From NCBI GenBank assembly GCA_934572335.1, contig CAKTKU010000004.1:106078-170077 (forward strand): a DNA stretch of 64,000 nucleotides, in the 5' to 3' direction. Each line of letters starts with the position of its first letter. Position 1 is the stretch's first letter. The notes under the pieces were generated by a model, which was not told the DNA's origin, made no database searches, and saw only the letters and a program-made list of their open reading frames with translations. Positions 8,585 through 16,644 of this stretch are shown one piece after another. The stretch comes from an uncultured Oscillospiraceae bacterium (GTDB lineage Bacteria > Bacillota > Clostridia > Oscillospirales > Oscillospiraceae). The translations under genes were made by a program, and so were the position numbers.

Positions 8585-8613
8585 TTGACAAATCTGGTTT
8601 TGAATTCTAAAAT
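8585..8613 (+). promoter_or_regulatory. Predicted sigma-A promoter of the IclR gene
   Basis: TTGACA at 8585 and TAAAAT at 8608 are separated by 17 bases and point to the IclR gene. The -35 lies in an 11-mer, ATTGACAAATC, that recurs in inverted orientation at 9489-9499 just downstream of that gene. Confidence 0.7.
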
Positions 8614-8653
8614 AGCAAATGAGTACTAAATATGTGAAAAGGTAGAAGCAATT

Positions 8654-9445
8654 ATGGAATCAAAACCCGCTACTTCGTCGAACCAATCCACCGAAAAAGC
8701 GTTCAAAATCCTCGAATTCCTCGCTGCACAGCCCGAACCTCTCAAGCTTCTCGATATCGCCCGCGAACTCAATATGAACGCCAGCACTGTGCTGCGATTC
8801 ATCACTTCGATGGAGGGCATGGGTTACATTGAACATGATGAGGAAAAGTGCACCTATGCTGCCAGCACGAAGATATGCGAGCTTTCAAACTCCATCATAT
8901 CCCGCTTTCAGCTCACGCCTATCGCTCATTCTTACATAGAAAAGATCTCAAAATACACAAATGAGACGACCTGTTTGACCGTTGAACGCAAATCGAAGAT
9001 CCTTTATGTAGATATCGCCCTTAATTCCAACCGCACTCTCATGAACATCCAGAAAGTCGGTAATTCCGCACCGTTATACTGCACCGCCTCCGGCAAGCTC
9101 TTCCTCTCGCAGTATACAAGTGATGAGCTTGACAGCTACATCGAGACCCGCGGGCTTCCCAAACTTACAAACCACACCCTTACGACCCGCGCCGCCTTGG
9201 AAAGCGAACTGGATAAGATACGCAGTCAAGGGTACTCCGTTGACGACGAGGAGAACGAGGTCGGCGTTCGGTGCATCGCGTTCCCCATTTACGGGAAAGG
9301 CGGAAAGATCATTGCGTGCGCGAGTATCACGGGTCCGGCGATGCGCGTTACGATGGAATATCTCGAAAGCATCAGACCGTTTCTGCAATCAAGTGCTGCA
9401 GAGCTCAGTGCGCGGATGCAGTCCGCAGAGCGTTTCTATAATTGA
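8654..9445 (+). CDS. IclR-family transcriptional regulator
   Basis: 263-residue regulator. The N-terminal winged helix-turn-helix (about residues 12-75) includes AFKILEFLAA and LDIARELNMNASTVLRF. The C-terminal effector domain (about 85-255) has SAPLYCTASGKLFLS and ends in a region rich in small residues with FPIYGKGGKIIACASI, as usual for IclR ligand domains. It is divergent from the sulfonate operon, the standard layout for a local regulator of a catabolic operon, so it probably controls that operon in response to the sulfonate or an intermediate. Family is firm; effector and sign of control are inferred. Confidence 0.87.
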   Translation: MESKPATSSNQSTEKAFKILEFLAAQPEPLKLLDIARELNMNASTVLRFITSMEGMGYIEHDEEKCTYAASTKICELSNSIISRFQLTPIAHSYIEKISKYTNETTCLTVERKSKILYVDIALNSNRTLMNIQKVGNSAPLYCTASGKLFLSQYTSDELDSYIETRGLPKLTNHTLTTRAALESELDKIRSQGYSVDDEENEVGVRCIAFPIYGKGGKIIACASITGPAMRVTMEYLESIRPFLQSSAAELSARMQSAERFYN

Positions 9446-9609
9446 AATTATATTTCAATTTCTGATATAAGTGTATAATACAGTCTACGATTTGTCAATC
9501 ATTTTTCAACTCCAAAAGTACTTTTTGTCATTTTGGATGGATTTGTCGTATCACTTTTGGTAGTTTTGCACTATCATTCAATTGAAAACACTTTGCATAT
9601 AGAAATAGA

Positions 9610-9657
9610 CTCTCCGCAGGACGCATTTTTGAAATGTGTCCCGCGGAGAGCCTGTTT
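9610..9657 (+). terminator. Hairpin terminator after the IclR gene
   Basis: Near-perfect stem of about 18 pairs with one slip (CTCTCCGCAGGACGCATTT against AAATGTGTCCCGCGGAGAG), followed by CCTGTTTTATT on the plus strand. It also lies 20-60 bases past the end of the leftward YeiH-type gene, so it may stop both converging transcripts. The remaining spacer, 9446-9609, holds no visible gene. Confidence 0.8.
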
Positions 9658-9675
9658 TATTCTGCCGTTTTATAC

Positions 9676-10704
9676 CTACATAAGATTCAGTGCGCGCTGC
9701 ATAAGAATGCTGATGGTGCTTATCCCCACCCAGCATATAAACCCGAGAAGAAGCGGTTTTTTCCCTGTTCTGATAAGCTCAACAATATTTGTGTTCACGC
9801 CGATCGCTGCCATTGCCAGCACGATCATGAACTTGCTGAGTGTTTTGAACGGGGTAAAAAACTCTGCCCCTACCCCGGCGGCGGCAGCCACGGTGGTGAT
9901 TAGAGATGCAGCTATGAAAAGAAAGATGAAATATGGAAATACGTTTTTTAAGGAGAACGCTGTTTTGCTGCCGCCGCCTTTTTTTGTCTGTATATAAGAG
10001 AGCACTATGGTTATAGGTATTATGGCAAGTGTCCTCGTCAGTTTTACGGTAACGGCGACGTCCAGCGTATCTGAGCCAAGAGCCCACATACTGTCCCACG
10101 TGGACGCCGCCGCCGTAACTGATGAGGTGTCGTTCACGGCCGTTCCGGCAAAAAGGCCGAAAGCATGACCGTCAACTGTCGAGAATCCAAGTGCCGCGCC
10201 GAGACTAGGAAAAACGAGCGCGGCAAGCGCGTTGAAAAAGAATATAACTGAAATGGACTGTGCCACTTCCCGATCATCCGCGTGAATGACAGGTGATGTT
10301 GCAGCGATGGCTGAGCCGCCGCATATGGACGAGCCAACGCCAACAAGCACTGCGACATTATTCTGTATGCCAAGCACTCGGCCAAACACCGCCGCAAGAA
10401 CAAGCGCCGTTGTAATAGTCGCGACAATGATAGGCAGCGACTCCCGCCCTGTTTGCAGCACCACGGTCAGATCAAGCCCGAAGCCGAGCAGTATGACAGC
10501 CCATTGCAGCACCTTCTTTGACACAAAGCGAAGCCCCGGAGCAAAGGGCGTCTTGTCGCGTATAACAAGCGACACCGCCATCCCGATGAGCAGCGAGAAC
10601 ACCGCCCCGCCAACCACCGGCACGAGCTTGCCAAGCTGCCACGCGGCGGCAGCGATGACAAAACAGAGCACAATTCCGCCGAATGTTTTTTTGACATTTT
10701 TCAA
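9676..10704 (-). CDS. YeiH-family putative sulfur-oxyanion exporter
   Basis: 342-residue membrane protein of the UPF0324/YeiH family, with about ten helices. Typical stretches are FGGIVLCFVIAAAAWQLG at the start, the Gly/Ser-rich GVGSSICGGSAIAATSPVI and GLFAGTAVNDTSSVTAAA. Start is TTG at 10704, since an in-frame stop lies three codons upstream; AGGAG is ten bases before it. That AGGAG is one arm of a 17-bp perfect hairpin. It is the last gene of a LysR-headed unit containing a sulfite-reductase-like enzyme. In enterobacteria yeiH is the target of the LysR regulator YeiE, linked to sulfite stress, so export of sulfite or a related anion is a reasonable inference here. Confidence 0.82.
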   Translation of the reverse strand: MKNVKKTFGGIVLCFVIAAAAWQLGKLVPVVGGAVFSLLIGMAVSLVIRDKTPFAPGLRFVSKKVLQWAVILLGFGLDLTVVLQTGRESLPIIVATITTALVLAAVFGRVLGIQNNVAVLVGVGSSICGGSAIAATSPVIHADDREVAQSISVIFFFNALAALVFPSLGAALGFSTVDGHAFGLFAGTAVNDTSSVTAAASTWDSMWALGSDTLDVAVTVKLTRTLAIIPITIVLSYIQTKKGGGSKTAFSLKNVFPYFIFLFIAASLITTVAAAAGVGAEFFTPFKTLSKFMIVLAMAAIGVNTNIVELIRTGKKPLLLGFICWVGISTISILMQRALNLM

Positions 10705-10713
10705 CGCACGTCA

Positions 10714-10753
10714 TCTCCTGTGAATCACTTTAGTTTAAGTGATTCACAGGAGA
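10714..10753. promoter_or_regulatory. Perfect 17-bp inverted repeat covering the YeiH-type gene's ribosome site
   Basis: Arms TCTCCTGTGAATCACTT and AAGTGATTCACAGGAGA are exact complements around a 6-base loop, TAGTTT. In the leftward transcript the distal arm ends in AGGAGA, the ribosome site of the YeiH-type gene, so the stem would hide it. No T-run follows. It may be a translational switch, an RNA processing site or a protein operator. Confidence 0.75.
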
Positions 10754-10814
10754 ACACCGGTGATGCTATTTGTAAACACCGAATATAATTATATAAGCGA
10801 TAAGTATTTTCTAA

Positions 10815-11762
10815 TCAGCAGGTCGCGCCGCCGACAAGGTGGAGCTTTGCGTCAAGGATCTCCTGCTTGCGGTCAAGAACGTCGTCGGAGAGGAGCTGTG
10901 CAATAAAGTTGTCAACGCCGATACGGTCGATGGTGCGGCCGAAGCGCTCGCCGGTCTTGCCCTGCTCGCGGTAGAGGAGTATCGCCTTTTCAATGAGCTT
11001 TTCGATTTCGTCCTCGGAGTAGATGCCCGGAACGGCAGTGCCGTTTCTCTGGGTCTTGCCCCAAATACCGCCGATGAACACTCTGTAGCCGTGCTTTGCC
11101 TCTTCAATGCTGTCGAAGTTGCACTGACCGATGCACTTGCCACAGTTGGTGCACTTGTCATGGTCGAGAACAAGCTGACCGTCGTCATCCTGATGCACAG
11201 CGCCGACGAGGCAGTGCTCTATAACGGAGCACTTCTTGCATGCGTTGCAGAGGTCGGAGTCATACTCGGGGACGCTCTGGCCCATAATGCCGAAGTCATG
11301 ATACGCAGGCTTGACGCAGTTGTTGGGGCAGCCGCCGATACCGATCTTGAACTTGTGGGGGAGCTTGACGCCGTGCCAGCCGACATAGAACTCATGGAAG
11401 AGCTTATCCGCAAACTTCTGCGTGTCCATCAGACCATGGACGCACACCGTGCCCTTGCAGGCGACGATGGGGCGCACGACAGAGCCTGTACCGCCGACCC
11501 AGAGGTTCACCGCCTCCATGTCCTTGATGAGCTCATCCGCGACGCCGTAGGGCACGCCCTGAATCTCCATGGTCAGGCGCGTGGTCATGGCGACATCGCC
11601 GTTGCCGTACTTCTTCGCCGCGTCAGTGACCGCCTGCATCTGCTCGTTGGTGAATAGGCCGCAGGGGGAGACTATGCGGGCGATGAAATGCTCGCCGTCA
11701 TTGGTCATTATTATGCCTCTGCCTTTGAGCGCCTTTTTTTCTTCCGCTGTGATGTTAAGCAT
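10815..11762 (-). CDS. Siroheme/4Fe-4S sulfite-reductase-like protein (AsrC/dSiR-like)
   Basis: 315 residues. An N-terminal ferredoxin-like half domain of nitrite/sulfite reductases (about 20-85) is followed by the siroheme-cluster cysteines C102-KGTV-C107 and C145-PNN-C149. Two ferredoxin clusters then follow: C172, C175, C178, C184 and C204, C207, C210, C214. This order matches AsrC and small dissimilatory-type sulfite reductase-like proteins. The first pair is spaced CX4C, where classic sulfite and nitrite reductases have CX5C. No AsrA or AsrB electron-transfer subunits are present; the neighbouring flavoprotein may supply electrons instead. Likely reaction is sulfite to sulfide, detoxifying or respiring the sulfite released by Xsc. 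Nitrite reduction is the main alternative. Start ATG is behind GGAGG. Confidence 0.8.
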   Translation of the reverse strand: MLNITAEEKKALKGRGIIMTNDGEHFIARIVSPCGLFTNEQMQAVTDAAKKYGNGDVAMTTRLTMEIQGVPYGVADELIKDMEAVNLWVGGTGSVVRPIVACKGTVCVHGLMDTQKFADKLFHEFYVGWHGVKLPHKFKIGIGGCPNNCVKPAYHDFGIMGQSVPEYDSDLCNACKKCSVIEHCLVGAVHQDDDGQLVLDHDKCTNCGKCIGQCNFDSIEEAKHGYRVFIGGIWGKTQRNGTAVPGIYSEDEIEKLIEKAILLYREQGKTGERFGRTIDRIGVDNFIAQLLSDDVLDRKQEILDAKLHLVGGATC

Positions 11763-11789
11763 TGTACTGATCCTCCATTAACACTTGTA

Positions 11790-13433
11790 TTATTCAGGCA
11801 TTGCCTGAGTAATCTCTTTGTTGAAGTATGTGCCGCCCTCTATGACCTGCACATTCTTGTAGCCGTATCTGAACATACGGTTCTCCGCCATATAGCTGTT
11901 CTTGCCCTCAAGGCAGAAGAGCGCGACTTTTGCGTCGGTGGGAACGCCCTCTATCTCCCCTTCTATGCTGCCGACATCAACGTGTCTGAGCTGCGGGAGC
12001 ACTGGCGTCTTGCCGACATCGAGCAGCGTCCAGCCATCGTCTATCCCAAGCGCGTGATACGTGTCGCCCTCAAGGTTGCCGTCCATCTTGTTTTCCAGCG
12101 CCGCCGCAGCAATGGCAAACGGGTGGATAACGGATGAGAACGGAGGCGAATATGAGAAGTCCATATCGTCAAACTTATCTATGGTCGCGCCGAGCGAAAT
12201 TGCGGTGACGCCGATATCCACGATTTTGTCGACCTTGCCCTTGCCGAGCACCTGCACGCCGAGAAGCCGGCGGCTCTGCTTTTCCGCGACAAGGCGAATG
12301 CAGAAATGATCCATGTCGGGATAAAACTTTGCTTTGTCGTAACAGGTTATGGTGACGTAGGCAATATCGTAGCCCGCTGCCTTTGCCGCCTCTATGCCGA
12401 GACCCGTCTTGCCGACGTTTATGCCGGGAAGCTGGAGGACGTTCGTGCCAAGTACGCCGCGGAAGCCGTGCTTGGCCGTACCGGCAATGGCTTTCGCGCA
12501 AAGCCGCCCGGAGAGGTTCGCGGTCGAGCCCATGGGCGTCCAGTTGTTTTTGCCGGTGACAAGGTTCTTGACCATCGCGCAGTCGCCGACTGCCCAGATG
12601 CTCTCGTCGTTTGTGCGCATGTACTCATCAACGTCGAGTATTCTTGTGCCCTCAACGAAGTTGAGTCCGGAGCCCTCCAGCCATTCGGTGTTGGGGCGCA
12701 CGCCGACAGACATAATGACCATGTCGGTCTTGATGGCACGCTTCTCGGTGCGCAGCTTCTGCACCCTGCCCTCGCCCTCAAAGCCAACAACGCTGTCGTT
12801 GAGGAACACGGGTATGCCGTGATCGGCGAGCATATTCTCGGCATAGTCCGCAAAATCTGCGTCGTAGCCCGGGAGAATATGCGGCGCCATGTCTATAACG
12901 CTGGCACGCACGCCGAGGAGGCTGAGGTTCTCCGCCATCTCAAGTCCTATCGCGCCGCCGCCGATGATGCACGCACGCTTGATATTGCCCGTGGCAACGG
13001 CGGCCTTTATTCTGTCCGCATCGTCCGGGTCTCGCAGAGTAAATATGTTTTCAAGGTCGATACCGGGTATCGGGGGCTTTACAGGGCGCGCGCCGGTCGC
13101 GATGACGAGCATATCGTAGTCATAGGTTTCGTCCGCGCCGGTGTTGTGGTTCTTGGCATACACTGTCTTACCGGCGCGGTCAAGCTTCACGGCCTCAATG
13201 CCTGTAATGACCTTTACGTCGGTAAGATTTTCAAAACTGGCAGGGGTGTTTTCAAGGAGTGTCTCCTTCTCCTTGATGACCTGACCGATATAGTACGGCA
13301 GCCCGCAGGCAGCATATGAAATATAGCTTCCCAGCGTGATGACCGTAACGTCGGCTTTATCGCCCATTTCTCTTTTCAGCTTCGCGGCGGTCTTTGTTCC
13401 CGCTGCAACGCCGCCAACAATCAGAATTTTCAC
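11790..13433 (-). CDS. CoA-disulfide/persulfide reductase with rhodanese domain
   Basis: 547-residue FAD- and NAD(P)H-dependent oxidoreductase. The N-terminal FAD site is GGVAAGTK. The redox Cys is in ISYAACGLPYYIG (about residue 43), diagnostic of CoA-disulfide and persulfide reductases. A second nucleotide site is GGGAIGLEMAENL. After the dimerisation domain comes a C-terminal rhodanese-like domain (about 455-540) whose active loop is CLEGKNSY with the Cys kept. Start chosen is GTG at 13433 with AGAGGTGA just before it; an open frame upstream runs through a hairpin and is not convincing. Proteins of this build reduce CoA persulfides or polysulfide. Next to a sulfite reductase it probably handles sulfane sulfur or passes electrons; partner roles are inferred. 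Confidence 0.85.
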   Translation of the reverse strand: MKILIVGGVAAGTKTAAKLKREMGDKADVTVITLGSYISYAACGLPYYIGQVIKEKETLLENTPASFENLTDVKVITGIEAVKLDRAGKTVYAKNHNTGADETYDYDMLVIATGARPVKPPIPGIDLENIFTLRDPDDADRIKAAVATGNIKRACIIGGGAIGLEMAENLSLLGVRASVIDMAPHILPGYDADFADYAENMLADHGIPVFLNDSVVGFEGEGRVQKLRTEKRAIKTDMVIMSVGVRPNTEWLEGSGLNFVEGTRILDVDEYMRTNDESIWAVGDCAMVKNLVTGKNNWTPMGSTANLSGRLCAKAIAGTAKHGFRGVLGTNVLQLPGINVGKTGLGIEAAKAAGYDIAYVTITCYDKAKFYPDMDHFCIRLVAEKQSRRLLGVQVLGKGKVDKIVDIGVTAISLGATIDKFDDMDFSYSPPFSSVIHPFAIAAAALENKMDGNLEGDTYHALGIDDGWTLLDVGKTPVLPQLRHVDVGSIEGEIEGVPTDAKVALFCLEGKNSYMAENRMFRYGYKNVQVIEGGTYFNKEITQAMPE

Positions 13434-13460
13434 AACTTCACCTCTTAAATTTATACAAAA

Positions 13461-13506
13461 TATGCCCGAATGATAAGACATGATAAAATCTTATCATTCG
13501 GGCATA
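13461..13506. repeat. Perfect 18-bp inverted repeat between LysR and reductase genes
   Basis: Arms TATGCCCGAATGATAAGA and TCTTATCATTCGGGCATA are exact complements around a 10-base loop that repeats TGATAA. In the leftward direction only a weak run, TATTTTG, follows, so it could be a leaky terminator or attenuator separating the regulator from the enzymes, or an operator. Confidence 0.75.
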
Positions 13507-13550
13507 CACTTGTAAAATACCAAAATATTTAACAAAGGCATCAGCTTCCG

Positions 13551-14441
13551 CTAATATTCGTTCTTTTCCGCAAACCTCCGGCATTCCGCCATGAACATTT
13601 TCAGCTCATCCCCCATATACTTATTCTTGTGATAAACGACGGCAAAATGGCGGCTGAGGTCGATGCCGTGTATGTCGCAGGCGTGCAGCCTCCCGCGGTA
13701 TATCTCTTCTCTAACGAGTCTGCGCGATATTACGCTCAGTCCGTGTCCGTCCATCACCGCGTTCTTTATCGCCTCGGAGTTATAGCAGCTCCATTTTATA
13801 TCGATTTTGAGGTTCCGGGCGTTCATCTGCTCTTCAAAAAGCGCCCTTGTGCCGCTTCCCACCTCGCGCAGGATAAATTCCTCGCCCGCGAGCTCTTCCA
13901 GCTCCACACAGTCGTGCGACGCAAAGCGATGCCCCGGCGGGCAGACAAGCACAAGCCTGTCGCTGATGACGTCGGTGGTCACGAGATCGGCATTGTCAAT
14001 GTGTCCCTCAACAAGTCCCACGTCTATCTCATTGCTCAAAAGCTTTTCCTCGACAATGTGCGTGTTCGCCACGCTCACGGATACGTCGATGCCGGGAAGC
14101 TCCTCCTTGACGCGCTTTAGTATCGGACTGATGACACAAGTGCCGACAGTGACCGTCGCACCAATACGCAGGCGGCGAACGCTTGATGCATTGGTGAGAA
14201 AATTCTCCATATCGTCCTTCACGGAGAAAAAACCACGCGCATATGAGAGGAGCTGCTTTCCCTCCGCGGTTATATAGAGGCTGTTGGAGAGGCGCTCAAA
14301 AAGCAGAATGCCGTACTCCTTCTCTATCGACGCGACCGCCTGACTGACAGATGACTGAGTGATATACATTCTTTTTGCAGCCTCGCTCATTTTCCCGCAC
14401 TCGGCAACCATCATGAAAATCTGAAGCTCACGACTGGTCAT
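13551..14441 (-). CDS. LysR-family transcriptional regulator
   Basis: 296 residues. The winged helix-turn-helix is residues 1-60 (RELQIFMMVAECGKMSEAA, then YITQSSVSQAVASIEKEYG). The periplasmic-binding-like effector domain runs from about 88 to 290, with LRIGATVTVG and the specificity loop LVLVCPPGHRFA. It heads the leftward unit of persulfide reductase, sulfite-reductase-like protein and YeiH-type exporter, and is divergent from the metal ABC/siroheme operon, so it may control both. Resemblance in setting to YeiE/CysL-type sulfur regulators suggests a sulfite or related effector; this is inference from context. Confidence 0.87.
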   Translation of the reverse strand: MTSRELQIFMMVAECGKMSEAAKRMYITQSSVSQAVASIEKEYGILLFERLSNSLYITAEGKQLLSYARGFFSVKDDMENFLTNASSVRRLRIGATVTVGTCVISPILKRVKEELPGIDVSVSVANTHIVEEKLLSNEIDVGLVEGHIDNADLVTTDVISDRLVLVCPPGHRFASHDCVELEELAGEEFILREVGSGTRALFEEQMNARNLKIDIKWSCYNSEAIKNAVMDGHGLSVISRRLVREEIYRGRLHACDIHGIDLSRHFAVVYHKNKYMGDELKMFMAECRRFAEKNEY

Positions 14442-14473
14442 AACGCTGTCCTCCAGTTTGAAACATAAATATA

Positions 14474-14502
14474 TTATAACAACTGCTTTCTATTTGGGCA
14501 AC
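14474..14502 (-). promoter_or_regulatory. Predicted sigma-A promoter of the LysR gene
   Basis: On the minus strand TTGCCC and TATAAT are 17 bases apart, with the -10 about 33 bases before the LysR start. The rest of the 255-base divergent spacer (14503-14696) is AT-rich; no riboswitch or second clear promoter could be called for the rightward operon. Confidence 0.7.
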
Positions 14503-14696
14503 CGTCATATTTTCTCCATCTTGCATGCGTCAGAAGCCTGAATCAGCTTAATTGTATTCTAATATACCTTGCTTTACAAAAAAAGCGGTTTTTTTCTAAA
14601 CAAAGTCATTAGCATTTACTAATTAATATTATCAATATATATGTATTTTACAACTAGCACGCATCCATGTTATCCTTTTCACAGAGGTGATGTACG

Positions 14697-15662
14697 ATGA
14701 AAAAGCATTTGCGCACACTGGTGTGCATAACGATATGCTTAAGTCTCTGCTTCCCGCTCTGCGCGTGTTCCGATGGTGAGCCTACGGTCTCCAATGTCTC
14801 TGCCGATGACCAGCCGCTGATAAGCTTCACGGACGATCTGGGACGCAGCATTTCTATTGCGAGACCCACCCGCGTTGCCGCCATGATAGGGAGCTTCGCC
14901 GAAATATGGTGCCTCGCCGGCGGACGCGGCACACTCGTCGCCGCCGCGTCTGACACCTGGACATCCTTCGACCTTGGTCTTGACAGCAGCGTGGTCGATA
15001 TAGGCGCGGTGAAATCACCGAGCTTGGAGACACTGCTCGCCGCGCGTCCTGATTTCATCCTCGCAAGCTGCAACACGACAGCGAATTTGGAACTGGAAGA
15101 GACGTTCAGCACAGCCGGGATAACAACTGCCTATTTTGACGTTCAGACCATAGACGACTATCTTAATATGCTCAATATCTGCACACAGCTCACAGGTCAT
15201 GAAGAAAACTACGACGTGTACGGCACTGCGGTGAAAGCGCAGTCCGCCGCCGCGATTGCCCGGCAGGACGGCAGTTCCCCGCGCATTCTCTGCATACGTG
15301 CCACCGGGTCAAGCTGCAAGGCAAAGGGCAGCCGCGACAATCTGCTCGGCGGTATGCTGCACGATTTGGGCTGCGTCAACATAGCCGACAGCGACAATGC
15401 GCTTCTTGACGATCTGAGCTTGGAGAACATTCTGGCGGATGACCCTGAATACATTTTCGTCGTGCTTCAAGGAGCCGATCCGACGCGCGCGATGGAAACA
15501 CTGAACGGTACGCTGCTCTCGAACCCCGCGTGGCAGCAGCTGACCGCGGTAAAGGAAGACCGATTCTATACTCTTGAACATGAGCTGTATAACCTCAAAC
15601 CAAACGACAGATGGGGCGAAGCATATGAAAAGCTTGCAGACATATTATACGGAGAACAATAA
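14697..15662 (+). CDS. Metal-chelate (Fe-siderophore/heme/B12-type) binding lipoprotein
   Basis: 321-residue receptor of the FepB/BtuF class. A signal peptide ends in lipobox LCAC with Cys24. The receptor domain opens with ISFTDDLGRSISIARPTRV and contains the usual two lobes joined by a long helix, with LETLLAARPDFILAS in the first lobe and ILADDPEYIFVVL in the second. It is first in a rightward operon with a FecCD permease, an ATPase and two siroheme-synthesis genes. Chelated iron is the attractive ligand because siroheme needs iron, but cobalamin or heme cannot be excluded. The gene end overlaps the permease start. Confidence 0.83.
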   Translation: MKKHLRTLVCITICLSLCFPLCACSDGEPTVSNVSADDQPLISFTDDLGRSISIARPTRVAAMIGSFAEIWCLAGGRGTLVAAASDTWTSFDLGLDSSVVDIGAVKSPSLETLLAARPDFILASCNTTANLELEETFSTAGITTAYFDVQTIDDYLNMLNICTQLTGHEENYDVYGTAVKAQSAAAIARQDGSSPRILCIRATGSSCKAKGSRDNLLGGMLHDLGCVNIADSDNALLDDLSLENILADDPEYIFVVLQGADPTRAMETLNGTLLSNPAWQQLTAVKEDRFYTLEHELYNLKPNDRWGEAYEKLADILYGEQ

Positions 15663-16644
15663 AAGGACCGTGCTCCCACTGCTGCTGACCGCGGCGCTCG
15701 CCGCCGCGTTGGTGAGTATCTGCATGGGGAGTGTGAGTGTTTCACTGGCCGACATATACGCCGCGCTCACAGGCACTGCGCCCGGCACGGTCGAGACGCA
15801 TATCGTGCTGTACGCGCGTCTGCCGCGCACCTGCGGGTGTCTGCTCGCCGGTGCTGCGCTCGCGGTGTCCGGCGCTGTGATCCAATCCGTTCTCTCAAAC
15901 CCGCTTGCCGCGCCCAACATCATTGGGGTAAATTCCGGGGCTGGAATGGCCGTGGTAATATGCGCCGCGCTTTTCCCCCGTCACGCCGCTCTATACCCTG
16001 TTTTCGCCTTTGCGGGCGCGTTTCTGGGTGTTCTTCTGGTGCTGTTCATTGCTGAAAAGACCGGCGCATCAAGGATAACACTTGTGCTCTCCGGCGTTGC
16101 CGTGAGCAGCGTATTCTCCGCTGTAACAGACGGCGTTATAACCTTTGTGCCGGATGTTCTCACAGGATATTCGGATTTTCGCATAGGCGGATTTTCAAAT
16201 CTGGCAATGAGCCGCGTGATGCCTGCGCTGTGCGTCATCATTCCCGCACTCATTATTCTTCTCTCGCTCGCAAATGAGCTGGACGTGCTTTCTCTCGGTA
16301 TGGACACCGCATCCAGTCTTGGGCTGTCATCGGGCAAGCTGCGTGTTGCCGCGCTGGCGCTTGCCGCCGCGCTCGCCGGTGCGGCTGTCAGCATCGCGGG
16401 TCTGCTGGGTTTTGTCGGGCTTATTGTGCCGCACATTGTCCGGCGGCTCTTAGGCGAGCACAGTGCACCGCTAATCGTGGGCTCGGCGCTGGCCGGTGCG
16501 GCTCTGCTAATACTATGCGACACTCTTGCCAGACTGATATTTGCCCCGTATGAACTGCCTGTCGGCATTGTGCTCAGCCTTATAGGCGGACCGTTCTTTA
16601 TCTGGCTGCTGATGAAGCAGAGAGGAGGGCGGATACATGATTGA
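15625..16644 (+). CDS. FecCD-family metal-chelate ABC permease
   Basis: 339-residue membrane protein with about nine or ten helices. The family segment RLPRTCGCLLAGAALAVSG is near residue 55-73 and GVNSGAGMAVVICAALFP follows it. The late helix GLLGFVGLIVPHIVRRLLG is the BtuC/FecC signature. The start is placed at MKSLQTYY, with GGGG eight bases upstream; the frame is open further upstream but inside the lipoprotein gene. It overlaps the lipoprotein 3' end by 38 bases and the ATPase start by 8. Confidence 0.86.
   Translation: MKSLQTYYTENNKRTVLPLLLTAALAAALVSICMGSVSVSLADIYAALTGTAPGTVETHIVLYARLPRTCGCLLAGAALAVSGAVIQSVLSNPLAAPNIIGVNSGAGMAVVICAALFPRHAALYPVFAFAGAFLGVLLVLFIAEKTGASRITLVLSGVAVSSVFSAVTDGVITFVPDVLTGYSDFRIGGFSNLAMSRVMPALCVIIPALIILLSLANELDVLSLGMDTASSLGLSSGKLRVAALALAAALAGAAVSIAGLLGFVGLIVPHIVRRLLGEHSAPLIVGSALAGAALLILCDTLARLIFAPYELPVGIVLSLIGGPFFIWLLMKQRGGRIHD

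Noticed and set aside
10714..10753. CRP/FNR-like operator (TGTGA...TCACA)
   Set aside because: The half-sites are 20 bases apart instead of 6, and the match extends as a continuous 17-bp hairpin.
13434..13481. Longer N-terminus for the persulfide reductase
   Set aside because: It would include the 18-bp hairpin and lacks a ribosome site, while GTG at 13433 has AGAGGTGA at good distance and starts directly at the FAD motif.
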